Counted from the stretch's first letter, positions 9,556 through 19,194 are shown. The stretch: DNA of 47,981 bases from Turneriella parva (GCA_020719945.1 DYPL01000014.1:1-47981), one strand, 5' to 3'. Numbers and translations: made by a program. Notes: generated by a model from the sequence alone, not told the origin.

Positions 9556-10446
9556 ATGCGAAGATTTTTGTTTTTTGCTGTCTGGGTTCAGCTTTTTGCG
9601 CAGGACTATTATCCTCCCGAATACCACGAATTCTTACAGAGCCAGGGTCTCGACTTTACGGAAGAAGCTTTAGGTCTTACGATGAAAGAGCCCGACCCCA
9701 AAATATTTAATCGGGACGACTGGCTCTGGGCAGAAGGAAACGATGTCGCTGCCGAGCGAAACACAGAAGCTTTATTTTTTATCTTACAAAACGATATGCT
9801 TCGAGCTCAAGAAATTTTAGAAGAAATTGTAGATAAAAGTCCTCATTTTTTTCCTGCGCGATACAATCTGGGGCGCGTGTATCTATTCAATCATCTTTAC
9901 AAAAAAGCGCACATACAGTTTACGTTTGCCCAGAGGCTGGTTCCCGGTTATGCGCGAAATTATTATTATCTTGGCAAATGTTACGAGGGCCTGGGCGATC
10001 CCAACTCTGCGCGCCACCACTATCTGCTGGCATACCGCCACAATCCATACGACCTCTCTTCGCTTGTTGCGATAGGAGACATGCTCTACGAAAAAAAAGA
10101 TTACTCCGAAGCCAGGACAATATACGAAAGAGCGCTTAAATACGACGACGGCTACAACGATGCGCTCACGGGAATGGGCAAGATTGATCTTGCTCACAGA
10201 AGATATTATTCTGCCACTCTATGGTTTCGCTCTGTCAATACGACAAACCCGTATAAAAGAGAGTACCACTACTATTACGGCGAGGCTGCCTTTCTATCCC
10301 GCCTGTATAAACTTGCCGACGAACAGTTTTCGTTCATGCTTGGCTATCCCCAAGATGCCATTTTCGATAAGGTTTCTTTGTCGCGCATTCGGCTTCGACT
10401 GGAACAGGCACGGCGATTATCCCTCCAGAATACTGAAAATGAATGA
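9556..10446 (+). CDS. Secreted TPR-repeat protein
   Basis: The 296-residue protein starts with a signal peptide (cleavage predicted after about Ala15-Gln16). It then contains several tetratricopeptide repeats, for example ARYNLGRVYLFNHLYKKA, NYYYLGKCYEGLGDP, LVAIGDMLYEKKDY and ALTGMGKIDLAHRRY, covering about residues 90-285. TPR arrays bind partner proteins, so this is probably a periplasmic or envelope scaffold. Its 3' end overlaps the Nudix gene by 4 nt (ATGA), which indicates translational coupling. A GATAAG -10-like box ends 5 nt before the ATG and no Shine-Dalgarno is present. Confidence 0.8.
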   Translation: MRRFLFFAVWVQLFAQDYYPPEYHEFLQSQGLDFTEEALGLTMKEPDPKIFNRDDWLWAEGNDVAAERNTEALFFILQNDMLRAQEILEEIVDKSPHFFPARYNLGRVYLFNHLYKKAHIQFTFAQRLVPGYARNYYYLGKCYEGLGDPNSARHHYLLAYRHNPYDLSSLVAIGDMLYEKKDYSEARTIYERALKYDDGYNDALTGMGKIDLAHRRYYSATLWFRSVNTTNPYKREYHYYYGEAAFLSRLYKLADEQFSFMLGYPQDAIFDKVSLSRIRLRLEQARRLSLQNTENE

Positions 10447-10919
10447 CGTACCATCACCAGTTACAATACAGGAAAATGGGAAGAATACGAATACGCATAG
10501 CCGGAATTTACATTCAAAACGGGAAAATTCTTCTCGTAAAGCACAGAAAAGCAGAGCGGGAATATTTCCTTTTGCCGGGTGGCGGCCAGGAACCAGGCGA
10601 GACGGCCCGCGAAGCTCTCATACGGGAATGGAAAGAGGAACTGAATTTAACCATTCGCCCCGGAAATTTTCTTTTTGCCGGAGAATCTACTCCGCCCCGC
10701 AATGTACGTAAATCCCAGTTGATGCAGCTCGTCTTTGGCGTCCTTGAAATTCAGGGCAACATTGATGTTGTGCCAGACGGAGCCTTGGCCGGACACTTGT
10801 GGATGCCACTGGAAAAACTGGAATCCGTTGCTTTTTTTCCGGCCTGCCTTCCGCAGGTAATAGCCATTGCCCGCAATGAAAATCCCGAGCCATTTGCCGA
10901 ATACCGCTGGCTTCGATAA
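10443..10919 (+). CDS. Nudix hydrolase
   Basis: The protein has up to 158 residues and a clear Nudix box: GGQEPGE, seven residues, then REWKEELNL. It follows the G-x5-E-x7-REUxEExGU pattern, with Asn in place of the second-last Gly. Nudix enzymes cleave nucleoside diphosphates linked to another group, often damaged nucleotides or nucleotide sugars; the substrate here is not predictable. The first ATG overlaps the stop of the TPR gene. The Met at codon 12 (MGRIRIRIAG) is an alternative start with better family alignment. Confidence 0.9.
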   Translation: MTYHHQLQYRKMGRIRIRIAGIYIQNGKILLVKHRKAEREYFLLPGGGQEPGETAREALIREWKEELNLTIRPGNFLFAGESTPPRNVRKSQLMQLVFGVLEIQGNIDVVPDGALAGHLWMPLEKLESVAFFPACLPQVIAIARNENPEPFAEYRWLR

Positions 10920-10923
10920 TTTG

Positions 10924-10952
10924 TTGACCTGAGCAACCCATCTACCGATAAA
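10924..10952 (+). promoter_or_regulatory. Promoter of the propeller-protein gene
   Basis: TTGACC (10924-10929), a 17-nt spacer and GATAAA (10947-10952) resemble a sigma-70 promoter. The -10 box ends only 6 nt before ATG 10959 and no Shine-Dalgarno is visible. The transcript would therefore start at or very near the start codon. Confidence 0.5.
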
Positions 10953-10958
10953 AAGCGT

Positions 10959-13900
10959 ATGCGTGCGGGTTTCATGACTCTGTGGAATATTCCAAAGGCT
11001 GTCGTCCTTTTCAGTATTCTGGTTTCAGCCCTTAACGCACAGTCTACCGAACTGCGAAAGGTAAACTGGAACCTTCCATCGCTGTACATAAAAGATATTG
11101 CGACGGGAAAAGAGAATGTCTATGTTGCGACTGCGAACGGACTCGCCGTTGTCGATCCCAAATCAGGAAAATCTACCGTATACAATACTTCTAACGGGAT
11201 ACCCGATAATTTTATCACATCTGTCTCGCTTTCCGAAAACGAAACCGAAGTCTATCTAGGCACGCCGACTGGATTAGCCCTTCTCAATCTTAAATCCGGA
11301 AAGGCCACCGTATTCAACCGCGCGCGGCGGCAACTGAGCGACGACCGCGTAAACAGCGTTTTGTACGATAACGGAATGGTCTATATTGGGACAAGTCTTG
11401 GTGTTGACATTTACGACACGCGATCCAATGTGTTCCGGGCTTACACAGCCATTGAAGGACTCGCAGGAAACAATATACAAAACATTATTACAGCCGGGAA
11501 TATAGTATGGGCGGGCGGCGCAGACGGAATAGCCTATTACGATCGCAACGATGACTTCTGGGTGAACTACGGCAGCGACAATGGTTTTGCGGCGTCTCTT
11601 GCTACCACTCTCTCTCTCGATGCAGACGCCATATGGACGGGAACTGCCGGAGGCGGCCTGGGCCGCTTTGACAGAAACTCTGAGTACTTTGAAATGTTTA
11701 CATCGGATATTGGTCTTGTGGACGATACCATCCAGAATATTTCTGACGATGGAATATATCTCTGGGTGGGGACATTCAGTGGATTGAGCAGGCTCGAAAA
11801 ACAGAATCTCCGCTTTGATAATTTTGGAACCCAAAATGGATTAACAGAAGCATCGGTAACGGCCACTGCGATTTACGGAGAACTGGTTTTTGCCGGTACT
11901 GATGGAGCCGGCATTTTTGAACTCAAAAAAGATATTCCTCAGGTAAGTTTTTCTTACCAGGCTTCTGGCTATAAAAAACCCGGAGAAATTCTGATCGCAG
12001 GAACAGCATGGTCGCAGCGCGGCATTGATTCTGTATCTGCCGAATACAGATCTCTGGAAAACATTAATTCCACGTGGACAACAGAGGGGCTCTCGACCGG
12101 ATCATTTAAGACGGGGCGGGATACCGAAATTGGAACGCTCTCTGCATCGAGTCTCGCTGATGGCCGCTACCAGATAAAAATTTCTGTCAAAGATAAAAGC
12201 GGAAAAACCAACACGGCATACGGCAACGTCGTTGTGGACAATGTTCCACCCAAAATAGATTTGTTCTTTCGCAAGCCAGGTCCCGGAGATCGCGAAGTAG
12301 CCGTAAATGGCCGCTATCTGGACCTGAACCTCAATACCATTGATGTCTATATTGGCGGCCAAAAAGTTCCGGTAGAGATAGACCGGCAGCAGGCCCGCTT
12401 TCGATTTCGCTACCCTGTTGGTTCCAATAAAAAAATTAAAGTCACTGCGTTAGATATTGCGGGAAACAAGGCAGAAAAAGAAGAATCTTTTACTGTGGAT
12501 GAAGCGCCTCCAGAGCTCACTCTCAACGAAGTCAACCCGGATAAAATACAGGGAAACCTGGTCGAAATTTCCGGATTTATTATAGAAGAAAACCCCGACC
12601 AGGTTCTCGTGAATCCGGGGCAGATTCTGGCACAGCTCACACCGGCTGGCGATAAACGGTATGAATTTAAGGCACAGGCTCCCATTCGCAAAGAAGGTCT
12701 GTACACGTTTCAGGTTACGGCTTCTGACACGAGTGGAAAAACTACGACAAAGCCCCTGACTCTGAAATTTTATTCGGAGTATACGATTGTAGAGCTGGAC
12801 GATTCGCAAATCCCGGAATCCACGCTTCGCGACTTTGTCGTTTTTACGGGAGCTGTACTTGGTCCGCCACTCAAAGAACTCTATCTTGAACCGGGACGAC
12901 GCACAATCCCGCTTGCAGCAGATAAAACGTTTAACTACAAAGCAACTCTGCAGGAAGGCGAGAACGCTCTCACGCTCGTGGCCATCCACCTGAACGGAGA
13001 TGTAGACAAGGTTGACTTTAAGGTCACGTCTACGCAAAAAAATGTTTCTGCAAGAATTCTCTCTACTGCAAAAACGTTTTCAACTCCAGACGGCACTCTT
13101 CGCGGTGAATACGATCCCGGCATTACTTCCATTCTCGTAAACGGCAAAAAAGTGACGTTGAATCCGGCAGACAGAACCTGGACCTACGACATGAGACTCA
13201 AAGACGGCGCAAACCCGGTCACCATAACAACCGTAGATGAGCTCTCGCGCGTGGTAAAAAAAATAGAAACCATTTATTTAGACAATAAGGGCCCCGATAT
13301 TTTTCTGCGCACTCCCCCGGCGCAAACCGGACTACAGCGCATTACTCTGCGCGGAAGAATCTCAGATATTCTCCCCGTTCGCATTGAAGCCTTTCCCAAT
13401 ATTTCAATTACATACTACAATCCTGAAAACGGAGACTTTGAAGCTTCTGCAAATTTTAGCGAGGGATCCAATTCCATCCAGATAACAGCAGTGGACTCTG
13501 CCGGCAACCGAAGCGAAAAAACTTTTAATATTGAATACAGCGAAAAATATGCCAAAATAGAAGAAGCTCCCGGGGCAGCAAACGAGGCAGAAATTCTCGA
13601 GCTGAAACGACAGTTAGAGGAAATGCGCAAGCAACTTGCCAAAGGAGGAGGTCGCCCTGTTCCGGTATATTCCGATCCATCCCTGCCCAAAAGACCTTCT
13701 GTTCTCTCCATGCCTAATCCAGGCAAAAATAAATCGTATGCTCTCGCAGCAAGAACGTATCTTGGAAGCGAACACTTTGCAAATCTTATCGCATCGTACA
13801 ACGCCGGGCGCAGCTCTTCCGCATCCCGCCTTTTTGTCCCTACCCCGGAACTTTATAAAGTGGCAGAAGGATCGCGATACCAGACTACCTATGAGCAGGT

Positions 13901-14153
13901 TTTTATCCAAAGCTCACGGGCAAAAGCTTCTTCGGCCTCTTTATCTGTCCATCTGCTGGGCTACTACACGCGAACGCGCCAGTTAAAACGGATTATTGAA
14001 GGGCGCGGCTATACCATTCTTTTACTGAAAAACGGGGCAGCCATTGCAGTCAGCGAAGGTGCCTATGCAGGAACCATACAAAAAGCTTTTTCGGGTGAAA
14101 TATTGCTTGCCACCTCACAAAAGAGCGAAGTTGCTTTTATCCGGATACGCTGA
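10959..14153 (+). CDS. Large secreted beta-propeller / Ig-like / LysM-like protein
   Basis: The 1064-residue protein has a signal peptide (cleavage about 27, ALNA|QS). A beta-propeller of regulator-propeller repeats covers about 40-325 (for example GLAVVDPKSGKSTVYNTSNG, IWTGTAGGGLGRFD, LWVGTFSGLSRLE). Several Ig-like beta-sandwich units follow at about 340-860, with recurring VTALDIAGN / VTASDTSGK / ITAVDSAGN strands. A short coiled coil (about 875-895) and a C-terminal region come next; its ARTYLGSEHFANLIASYN segment resembles LysM. Such propellers normally form the sensor part of hybrid kinases. Here there is no kinase and no TM anchor, so the sensor is separate from any transmitter. The membrane-protein gene starts 1 nt after its stop, suggesting a protein pair. 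Met at codon 6 is an alternative start. Confidence 0.85.
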   Translation: MRAGFMTLWNIPKAVVLFSILVSALNAQSTELRKVNWNLPSLYIKDIATGKENVYVATANGLAVVDPKSGKSTVYNTSNGIPDNFITSVSLSENETEVYLGTPTGLALLNLKSGKATVFNRARRQLSDDRVNSVLYDNGMVYIGTSLGVDIYDTRSNVFRAYTAIEGLAGNNIQNIITAGNIVWAGGADGIAYYDRNDDFWVNYGSDNGFAASLATTLSLDADAIWTGTAGGGLGRFDRNSEYFEMFTSDIGLVDDTIQNISDDGIYLWVGTFSGLSRLEKQNLRFDNFGTQNGLTEASVTATAIYGELVFAGTDGAGIFELKKDIPQVSFSYQASGYKKPGEILIAGTAWSQRGIDSVSAEYRSLENINSTWTTEGLSTGSFKTGRDTEIGTLSASSLADGRYQIKISVKDKSGKTNTAYGNVVVDNVPPKIDLFFRKPGPGDREVAVNGRYLDLNLNTIDVYIGGQKVPVEIDRQQARFRFRYPVGSNKKIKVTALDIAGNKAEKEESFTVDEAPPELTLNEVNPDKIQGNLVEISGFIIEENPDQVLVNPGQILAQLTPAGDKRYEFKAQAPIRKEGLYTFQVTASDTSGKTTTKPLTLKFYSEYTIVELDDSQIPESTLRDFVVFTGAVLGPPLKELYLEPGRRTIPLAADKTFNYKATLQEGENALTLVAIHLNGDVDKVDFKVTSTQKNVSARILSTAKTFSTPDGTLRGEYDPGITSILVNGKKVTLNPADRTWTYDMRLKDGANPVTITTVDELSRVVKKIETIYLDNKGPDIFLRTPPAQTGLQRITLRGRISDILPVRIEAFPNISITYYNPENGDFEASANFSEGSNSIQITAVDSAGNRSEKTFNIEYSEKYAKIEEAPGAANEAEILELKRQLEEMRKQLAKGGGRPVPVYSDPSLPKRPSVLSMPNPGKNKSYALAARTYLGSEHFANLIASYNAGRSSSASRLFVPTPELYKVAEGSRYQTTYEQVFIQSSRAKASSASLSVHLLGYYTRTRQLKRIIEGRGYTILLLKNGAAIAVSEGAYAGTIQKAFSGEILLATSQKSEVAFIRIR

Positions 14154-14154
14154 T

Positions 14155-16191
14155 ATGAATCTCCGCAGAATTCTAATCGCTTTACTGCCCCTCGCTGGCG
14201 CCCTTTTGTTGTTCTGGACAGACGCGGCAGTTTTGCAACCAACCCGAGAGCGATCGGCCATGAACTCTGCGCTTGACTCCTTTACTTTTTCCATGCGACA
14301 GCTTTCAGAGACAGTGGCAGAATCCATGGACTCCGGCTATTTGTCGTCCTTTGCAAGCCAGACCAATCCGCCTGCTTCCGGGCTGCGCGAGATGGAATCC
14401 TGGAGCGGTTACATTCACTCCGCTTATATCTTAAATTCAGCGTATGTTCTAAAGGCCATGAGCGGAAAAATTGACAACCGAGATCTTGCATCGATTGCCC
14501 GCGAAATTCAAACAGAACGCCAAGAAAATATTTTCTATACGCTCACGCAGTCCGGCTTTTTCCTGACTGCCAAAATCCTTTCGGAAAACGGAAATGCCAA
14601 TTATCTTCTTCTTAAATTATCTCCACCCGTTTCTAATGGGATTGCTGCAGGCTTTTCCAAACCGGGCGGCACTCCCCTGTATCTGTATCCCGAAAACATG
14701 ATCGGCGGTGAAAACGCTTTGGGAATATCCCTGTTAGATTTCACGTCACGACACAAATACAGATTGCGGGAAACTTTCTGGAAAGAGGCCGGCTTTCTTT
14801 TTTTGATGGTCTTCCCTCCTCCCGGATTTCTGGATCTGCCAACTTTGCTTCTTATTCCCGTTGCTCTGCTTGCGGGTGCCCTTCTCTTTTTCAGGTTGAA
14901 TCCAGAGCGGCAAAAATCAGAAGAGGAGCAAAAAGAAACCATCCGCAAAACTCTGGAATCGCAGAAAAAGACTCTGGAACACTTGCGCAAAAATCTTGAA
15001 GAGCACCGAATACAGCCCAAAATTTCACTGGAAAAAATTGTAGAGAGTTTTCCTACAGACAGCGAAATGCCCGAGGCCGTTTTTAGTGCTGCCCCGCAAA
15101 AAGAAGGTGCACGCAAAGATATCGTGGAACTCATTGCCACAGAGAGAGAATTTATTTTTCCAAATCCTTTTTTGCCAGAATGGAATCCCTCTCCGTCTTT
15201 AACAGTTCCGGCGCTGCCAGAGAGAGCGGCAAAAATCCGGAACCGGGTTTTCAGCGACGATGCAAAGCAGCTCATTGCAGACTTGAGTTCCACGCCAGAA
15301 ACAGGAGACCCAAAGGCTCACGCTCTACTGCGGATTCGCAATTTGGAAAAAGAATATGCAAACCCAGACGTGGGCGAATGGACGACGTATCTTAACGAAG
15401 TATATTTTGACCCAATTACAATTGACGAAATTATGCATATTATGCAGATCATTAACGATGAACTGCGTGGAAACGGATCATTTCTGATGCGCTACAATCC
15501 CTACTATGGGTGTTATGAAACATTCGCCATAGCGAGAACAGAACCCGGATCGCAACTGTTTATGTATATGCTACAGAACGATCCCATTATGCCTTCGGAG
15601 CCAAAGGAAATGGTCTTCACGGAAATTTCGGACGAACTTCGAGAAGATCCCTATTTCAAGAAGAGATTCCTTCCTGAAACAGCTGATAGAATCGGTTCCT
15701 TTGCTACCATTTCTCTTCACCGCCATTTTCTAAACAGCTTTGTTGTTACCTTATTTAACAAAGGCAACAATGCTGCGAGAGGCTCTCTGGCCATACGGGA
15801 ATCAATTCACCACAAGCTGCACGAGGTAATGCCGGCCATACACTACTTCTTTAACGACCTGTCGCAATACAGCCACGCCAATCAGACTCAGGAAATGCTG
15901 AAGGAAATGCGTTCCATTACCGGCCATGCAAGAGAAAAGGCGACCGTTCTGCACGTTCAATCGAGGACAATGCTCAACGATGACATTTTCCGCTCCGTAG
16001 AACTTGCCTTTGCAAACGTACTTGGAGAAGACGAAAAACTCATGTTTAACACTCCGTCGCACTTTATCTTTTTACTCAGAGAAACCTCAGGCAGCACTGT
16101 AAAAAGCAGAATCTCAGAATTGTTGGACGACCTTGTGATAGAAGAACTCTCTTTTCCAGATTTGGGAAAAAATTTCTATTCGTATTTATGA
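14155..16191 (+). CDS. Two-TM membrane protein with GAF-like and degenerate GGDEF-like C-terminus
   Basis: The 678-residue protein has TM1 at about 4-27, a predicted periplasmic region (about 28-225), TM2 at about 228-248, then a charged coiled coil (about 250-290) and a long cytoplasmic part. About 430-560 looks GAF-like. The last 80 residues (TVLHVQSRTML, SVELAFANVLGEDEKL, SHFIFLLRE) follow the layout of a GGDEF domain, but no GGDEF motif is present, so it is probably not a cyclase. The start at 14155 was chosen because the TM1 signal anchor begins there, 1 nt after the upstream stop. The topology suits a receptor relaying a periplasmic signal, perhaps from the propeller protein. The domain calls are my inference from sequence pattern. 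Confidence 0.65.
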   Translation: MNLRRILIALLPLAGALLLFWTDAAVLQPTRERSAMNSALDSFTFSMRQLSETVAESMDSGYLSSFASQTNPPASGLREMESWSGYIHSAYILNSAYVLKAMSGKIDNRDLASIAREIQTERQENIFYTLTQSGFFLTAKILSENGNANYLLLKLSPPVSNGIAAGFSKPGGTPLYLYPENMIGGENALGISLLDFTSRHKYRLRETFWKEAGFLFLMVFPPPGFLDLPTLLLIPVALLAGALLFFRLNPERQKSEEEQKETIRKTLESQKKTLEHLRKNLEEHRIQPKISLEKIVESFPTDSEMPEAVFSAAPQKEGARKDIVELIATEREFIFPNPFLPEWNPSPSLTVPALPERAAKIRNRVFSDDAKQLIADLSSTPETGDPKAHALLRIRNLEKEYANPDVGEWTTYLNEVYFDPITIDEIMHIMQIINDELRGNGSFLMRYNPYYGCYETFAIARTEPGSQLFMYMLQNDPIMPSEPKEMVFTEISDELREDPYFKKRFLPETADRIGSFATISLHRHFLNSFVVTLFNKGNNAARGSLAIRESIHHKLHEVMPAIHYFFNDLSQYSHANQTQEMLKEMRSITGHAREKATVLHVQSRTMLNDDIFRSVELAFANVLGEDEKLMFNTPSHFIFLLRETSGSTVKSRISELLDDLVIEELSFPDLGKNFYSYL

Positions 16192-16247
16192 AAACATCCA
16201 AGTAGCCTATGTTCGGGCAGCGGCACAGCTAAAAGTCCATCGAGGAA

Positions 16248-16284
16248 TTTTTGCCTGCGGCTCGCTTCGCGTCCAGAGCTTACC
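16248..16284. repeat. Dispersed 3'-end repeat, copy C
   Basis: It contains GGCTCGCTTCGCG followed by CCAGAGCTTACC and overlaps the cysQ stop codon. Read on the minus strand, it matches the sequence downstream of rsmI, where the right arm of the 45438-45495 hairpin also overlaps the stop. Only one arm of the hairpin is kept here. Confidence 0.5.
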
Positions 16285-17074
16285 GATACTTCTTCCCGGC
16301 TATAAACCAGGGATTTAAAAGACTCTCTTTGTTGTAACGCAAAGGCTTCCCTTCGCCGTAAACAAATATGTCATATCCGTTTTCGAGTGCAATGGCATGG
16401 GCGGCTGCCGTATCCCATTCCATAGCGGGAGACATGCGGGGGTAGTAGTGGGCTTTGCCCTCTGCCACCAGGCAAAGCTTAATGGAACTGCCACTGCTCA
16501 CGAGTTCTACAACCTTGGACTCGCTGCGGATTTTTTCAATATACGCAAGCGTTTCGGGAGAGCTATGCGAGCGCGAAACGACGAGAATGGTTTTTTCGGA
16601 TTCCGAAACTTCGCTCTCTCCATAAAAACGAAATTCACCTTCGGGCGATTGTTTCCAGGCCCCCAGATTTTTTCCACCATAATACGTTAAATTTTGGACG
16701 GGCGCATATACGACGCCAAGAACGGGTAGATGATTTTCAATGAGAGCAATGTTCACCGTGAACTCGCCGTTTCTTTTCACAAATTCTTTTGTGCCATCCA
16801 GTGGATCCACAACCCAGAACCGCTCATAATCTTTGCGAACAGAATAGTCTGGCACGGGACTCTCCTCGCTGATATACGGAATATCGCCGAGCAGTCTCAA
16901 TCCATCTCGTATAACGGCGTCGGCCGCTTTATCTGCCTCTGTAACGGGAGAATTATCCGGCTTCATTTCTACAGAAAAGCCGGCTTCGTAAATGCGGAGA
17001 ATGGCCTCTCCCGCGCGGTGGGCAATTTCTACGACACTCTGCAGTAATTCTGCTGTAATTTCCAATCTATTCAC
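16280..17074 (-). CDS. cysQ: 3'(2'),5'-bisphosphate nucleotidase
   Basis: A 264-residue member of the inositol-monophosphatase superfamily, CysQ branch. Metal-binding residues are Glu70/Glu71 (SEES), the motif VVDPLDGTKEF (Asp90, Asp93) and WDTAAAHA (Asp221). CysQ removes the 3'-phosphate from PAP, the by-product of sulfate activation and sulfonation, and keeps it from inhibiting exoribonucleases. The start overlaps the end of the upstream lipoprotein gene by 8 nt, so the two are co-transcribed. Both encode phosphoester-cleaving proteins, but they act in different compartments. Confidence 0.93.
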   Translation of the reverse strand: MNRLEITAELLQSVVEIAHRAGEAILRIYEAGFSVEMKPDNSPVTEADKAADAVIRDGLRLLGDIPYISEESPVPDYSVRKDYERFWVVDPLDGTKEFVKRNGEFTVNIALIENHLPVLGVVYAPVQNLTYYGGKNLGAWKQSPEGEFRFYGESEVSESEKTILVVSRSHSSPETLAYIEKIRSESKVVELVSSGSSIKLCLVAEGKAHYYPRMSPAMEWDTAAAHAIALENGYDIFVYGEGKPLRYNKESLLNPWFIAGKKYR

Positions 17075-17975
17075 TCACCTTAAGCCATATATATACGGGA
17101 TTATGGTCAGAGATGGCAGAGTTTCCATGAGAGATAACCTCCACAATCTGCGATGTACCTGCAATTGGCTTTGCACGGTTTAACAACGCATCGCTCAAAT
17201 AAATGTGATCAATGACGGATGTCGATGAATGGTATGTATAGCGGGGTGAAGTTCCCATTCCATTGGCGGCTGTCGTAACAAACGCATAGCCTTCCCGATT
17301 TTCCAAGGCATACAAAGTATCGATGGAAGCACAATTCCCGTTCCCTGCAATCTGGTCGTTAAAGTCGCCTAACAGTAAAAAGTCCCCACTTTGCCCCTCA
17401 AGGTATTCGGTAACGTCTAAGACCTGCGACTGTCTCTTAGAACAATCTGTTGGATCCGAGAAAGCCTTGAGGTGCAGGTTGAGCAGCTTAAACGTATCGC
17501 CCGTTGCCTTTATGCGAAAATGGGCATACAGGGGCTCGCGCAGCACCCCCCAGGTGGTAGAATTGTCAAACGGAGAACCGCTCAGCTCCTCTCCCAGCAC
17601 AAGAGACAAAAAATTCTTATTGTAAAATATGGCAAGATTCTTTTCCGCTCCAGAATCTCCGGTTATATACGCAAACGAGGAGCCCAGCCGCGACGCCATG
17701 TCAGAGGCAACATCGTTCTGCATTTCTTGGAAGGCAACCAGATCAAATCCGTTGTCTGTAACAATTTGCGCAATCCCGCTTTTTTTCGCGGCATCCGAAG
17801 TGGTGAGCAAATTCTCCACATTAAAAGACGCAATCTGTATACAGTCGTCATCCGAATGCGAAGAGCAAACCCCATCGAGAGAAAATTCTGATTGAGTCTC
17901 TTGCGGATTTTCCGCAGCACACGAAAACAGGAACAGCAGGGAAAACAGGGGGAGGGTTCGCACGAGAAAGCGCAT
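17067..17975 (-). CDS. Endonuclease/exonuclease/phosphatase-family lipoprotein
   Basis: The 302-residue protein has a signal peptide with lipobox LFSC (Cys19), so it should be an envelope lipoprotein. The mature part follows the EEP fold: ASFNVENL (Asn52), FQEMQ (Glu84), NLHLKAFSD, LLGDFND and ISDHNPVYI near the end, giving the Asn, Glu, His, Asp and Asp-His residues of the DNase I-like active site. Extracellular nuclease or phosphoesterase activity is likely; the substrate is unknown. It overlaps cysQ by 8 nt. The gene starts without a Shine-Dalgarno, 6 nt after a promoter-like -10 box. Confidence 0.88.
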   Translation of the reverse strand: MRFLVRTLPLFSLLFLFSCAAENPQETQSEFSLDGVCSSHSDDDCIQIASFNVENLLTTSDAAKKSGIAQIVTDNGFDLVAFQEMQNDVASDMASRLGSSFAYITGDSGAEKNLAIFYNKNFLSLVLGEELSGSPFDNSTTWGVLREPLYAHFRIKATGDTFKLLNLHLKAFSDPTDCSKRQSQVLDVTEYLEGQSGDFLLLGDFNDQIAGNGNCASIDTLYALENREGYAFVTTAANGMGTSPRYTYHSSTSVIDHIYLSDALLNRAKPIAGTSQIVEVISHGNSAISDHNPVYIWLKVSE

Positions 17976-17981
17976 GGAACC

Positions 17982-18009
17982 GAATGCATCTTTGGAGCAC
18001 CTGCGTCAA
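17982..18009 (-). promoter_or_regulatory. Promoter of the EEP-lipoprotein/cysQ operon
   Basis: On the minus strand TTGACG (18009-18004), a 16-nt spacer and GCATTC (17987-17982) lie directly upstream of ATG 17975. Only 6 nt separate the -10-like box from the start codon. The -35 is good; the -10 is weak. Confidence 0.4.
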
Positions 18010-18324
18010 TGGGTTTTTGAACCAGGAGTATGCAACCCAAAGACATATCTGACAGATTATTGAAGGATTTTGCTTGAAAAGCAAAGTCAATTTCTTCAAT
18101 GCCGTTCACAAACTCAAGGAAGAGAAGCCAGCTCATTCTCAATATGGCTTTCTATGGAATGGCGATTGGGAAGCATCGTGAGAGAATCAAATAGCGCAAG
18201 TTATAGGATTTTTTCTCTGCTTCAAGACTTTCTGTAATGTCTCTAATAAAGCCAATATAGTTTATCACTATGCATTTTTCCAAAGTAGTAATCGCTGGTA
18301 TACTGGTGCCGCGCTTCGCAAATA
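18010..18324. other. Intergenic region without a clear gene
   Basis: This gap lies between the cysQ-operon promoter and the end of znuB. A plus-strand frame open from 18053 to 18181 contains NFFNAVHKLKEEKPAHSQYG and ends in a stop. It looks compositionally protein-like but has no upstream start codon and no recognised family, so it may be a relic. No terminator or RNA was recognised. Confidence 0.3.
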
Positions 18325-19194
18325 CTACCGCTTGCCAAATATCCAGACAAGGCCGGAACCAAGAGAAAACCAGACAATCAAAACAGGTTCTGCAGGCAGC
18401 GCCTCTAAAATAAAAGACATAACAAATCCGGATAAAGCAAGAAGAATAGAAAGCACTACGACAACAAGCATTCCCTGCTGCATGGAACGAACCTGGCCCA
18501 GAATGGAAAGCGGCGGAAGAAGAAGAGCAGCCAGACTAACATACCCTCCCAACGTGCGCGCTCCAAGGGCAATCATAAAACCGGCCCAAAAATAAAACAG
18601 AGTGTTCAGGGTGCGCTCTGGAATTCCGGCCAGGCGCGCCTGAACAGGATCAAAGCCACTCAAAAAAAGCGGGCGATACCAGATGGCAAAAACAAGGAGC
18701 AGCAGCAGAACGACGGGAATATAGTGCGCAAAAACTTCTGGTGGATTGTACAAAATTTCCGAAAAATATATTTTAGAAAGCACAATGTCACTGCCCCCAG
18801 ATAACGCATGGATAAGAGGCAGTGCCGCCATAAATACGACAAACAGAGCAGCCAGAAAAGCTTCCGTATTAATTTTTCTGTTTCGAATTATGTGCACCAG
18901 CGGCAGCAAAAAAAGAGCAATAATTGGCAGCAGATAAATATCGAGATGAAACAGTTCTGCGCGGTTAGTCTCTGCCTCGCTGATTACTTCGTAGGCGTCT
19001 GTGTTATGCACATAAAAATGCAAGGATGCTCCAATGAGCAGTGCCGCCTGGGATGCCCCCGTTGTCACCATGCCAAACAGAGAAGCTCTGCGCAAAATCA
19101 AAAAAAAGCCTGTTAGCGAAAGAGAAGCAAAATATACTAACGACAATACTATTTGCCATGCATACTTTCCAAAATAAAATACAATCTGTTCCAT
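18325..19194 (-). CDS. znuB: Zinc/manganese-type ABC transporter permease
   Basis: A 289-residue integral membrane protein of the ABC-3 (ZnuB/MntB) family with about eight hydrophobic segments. It has typical stretches such as GFFLILRRASLFGMV, FLAALFVVFMAALPL and LGGYVSLAALLLPP. It forms the inner-membrane channel for metal delivered by ZnuA, powered by ZnuC. Its start overlaps the znuC stop by 1 nt (TGATG), indicating coupling. A loop near residues 60-85 is long and acidic and contains His residues. Zinc rather than manganese is favoured by the His-rich neighbours, but this is inferred. Confidence 0.9.
   Translation of the reverse strand: MEQIVFYFGKYAWQIVLSLVYFASLSLTGFFLILRRASLFGMVTTGASQAALLIGASLHFYVHNTDAYEVISEAETNRAELFHLDIYLLPIIALFLLPLVHIIRNRKINTEAFLAALFVVFMAALPLIHALSGGSDIVLSKIYFSEILYNPPEVFAHYIPVVLLLLLVFAIWYRPLFLSGFDPVQARLAGIPERTLNTLFYFWAGFMIALGARTLGGYVSLAALLLPPLSILGQVRSMQQGMLVVVVLSILLALSGFVMSFILEALPAEPVLIVWFSLGSGLVWIFGKR

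Noticed and set aside
17663-18142. Minus-strand 159-codon ORF over the EEP-lipoprotein start
   Set aside because: It is a shifted frame over a lipoprotein gene with a clear lipobox and active-site motifs. Its own product has no recognisable features.
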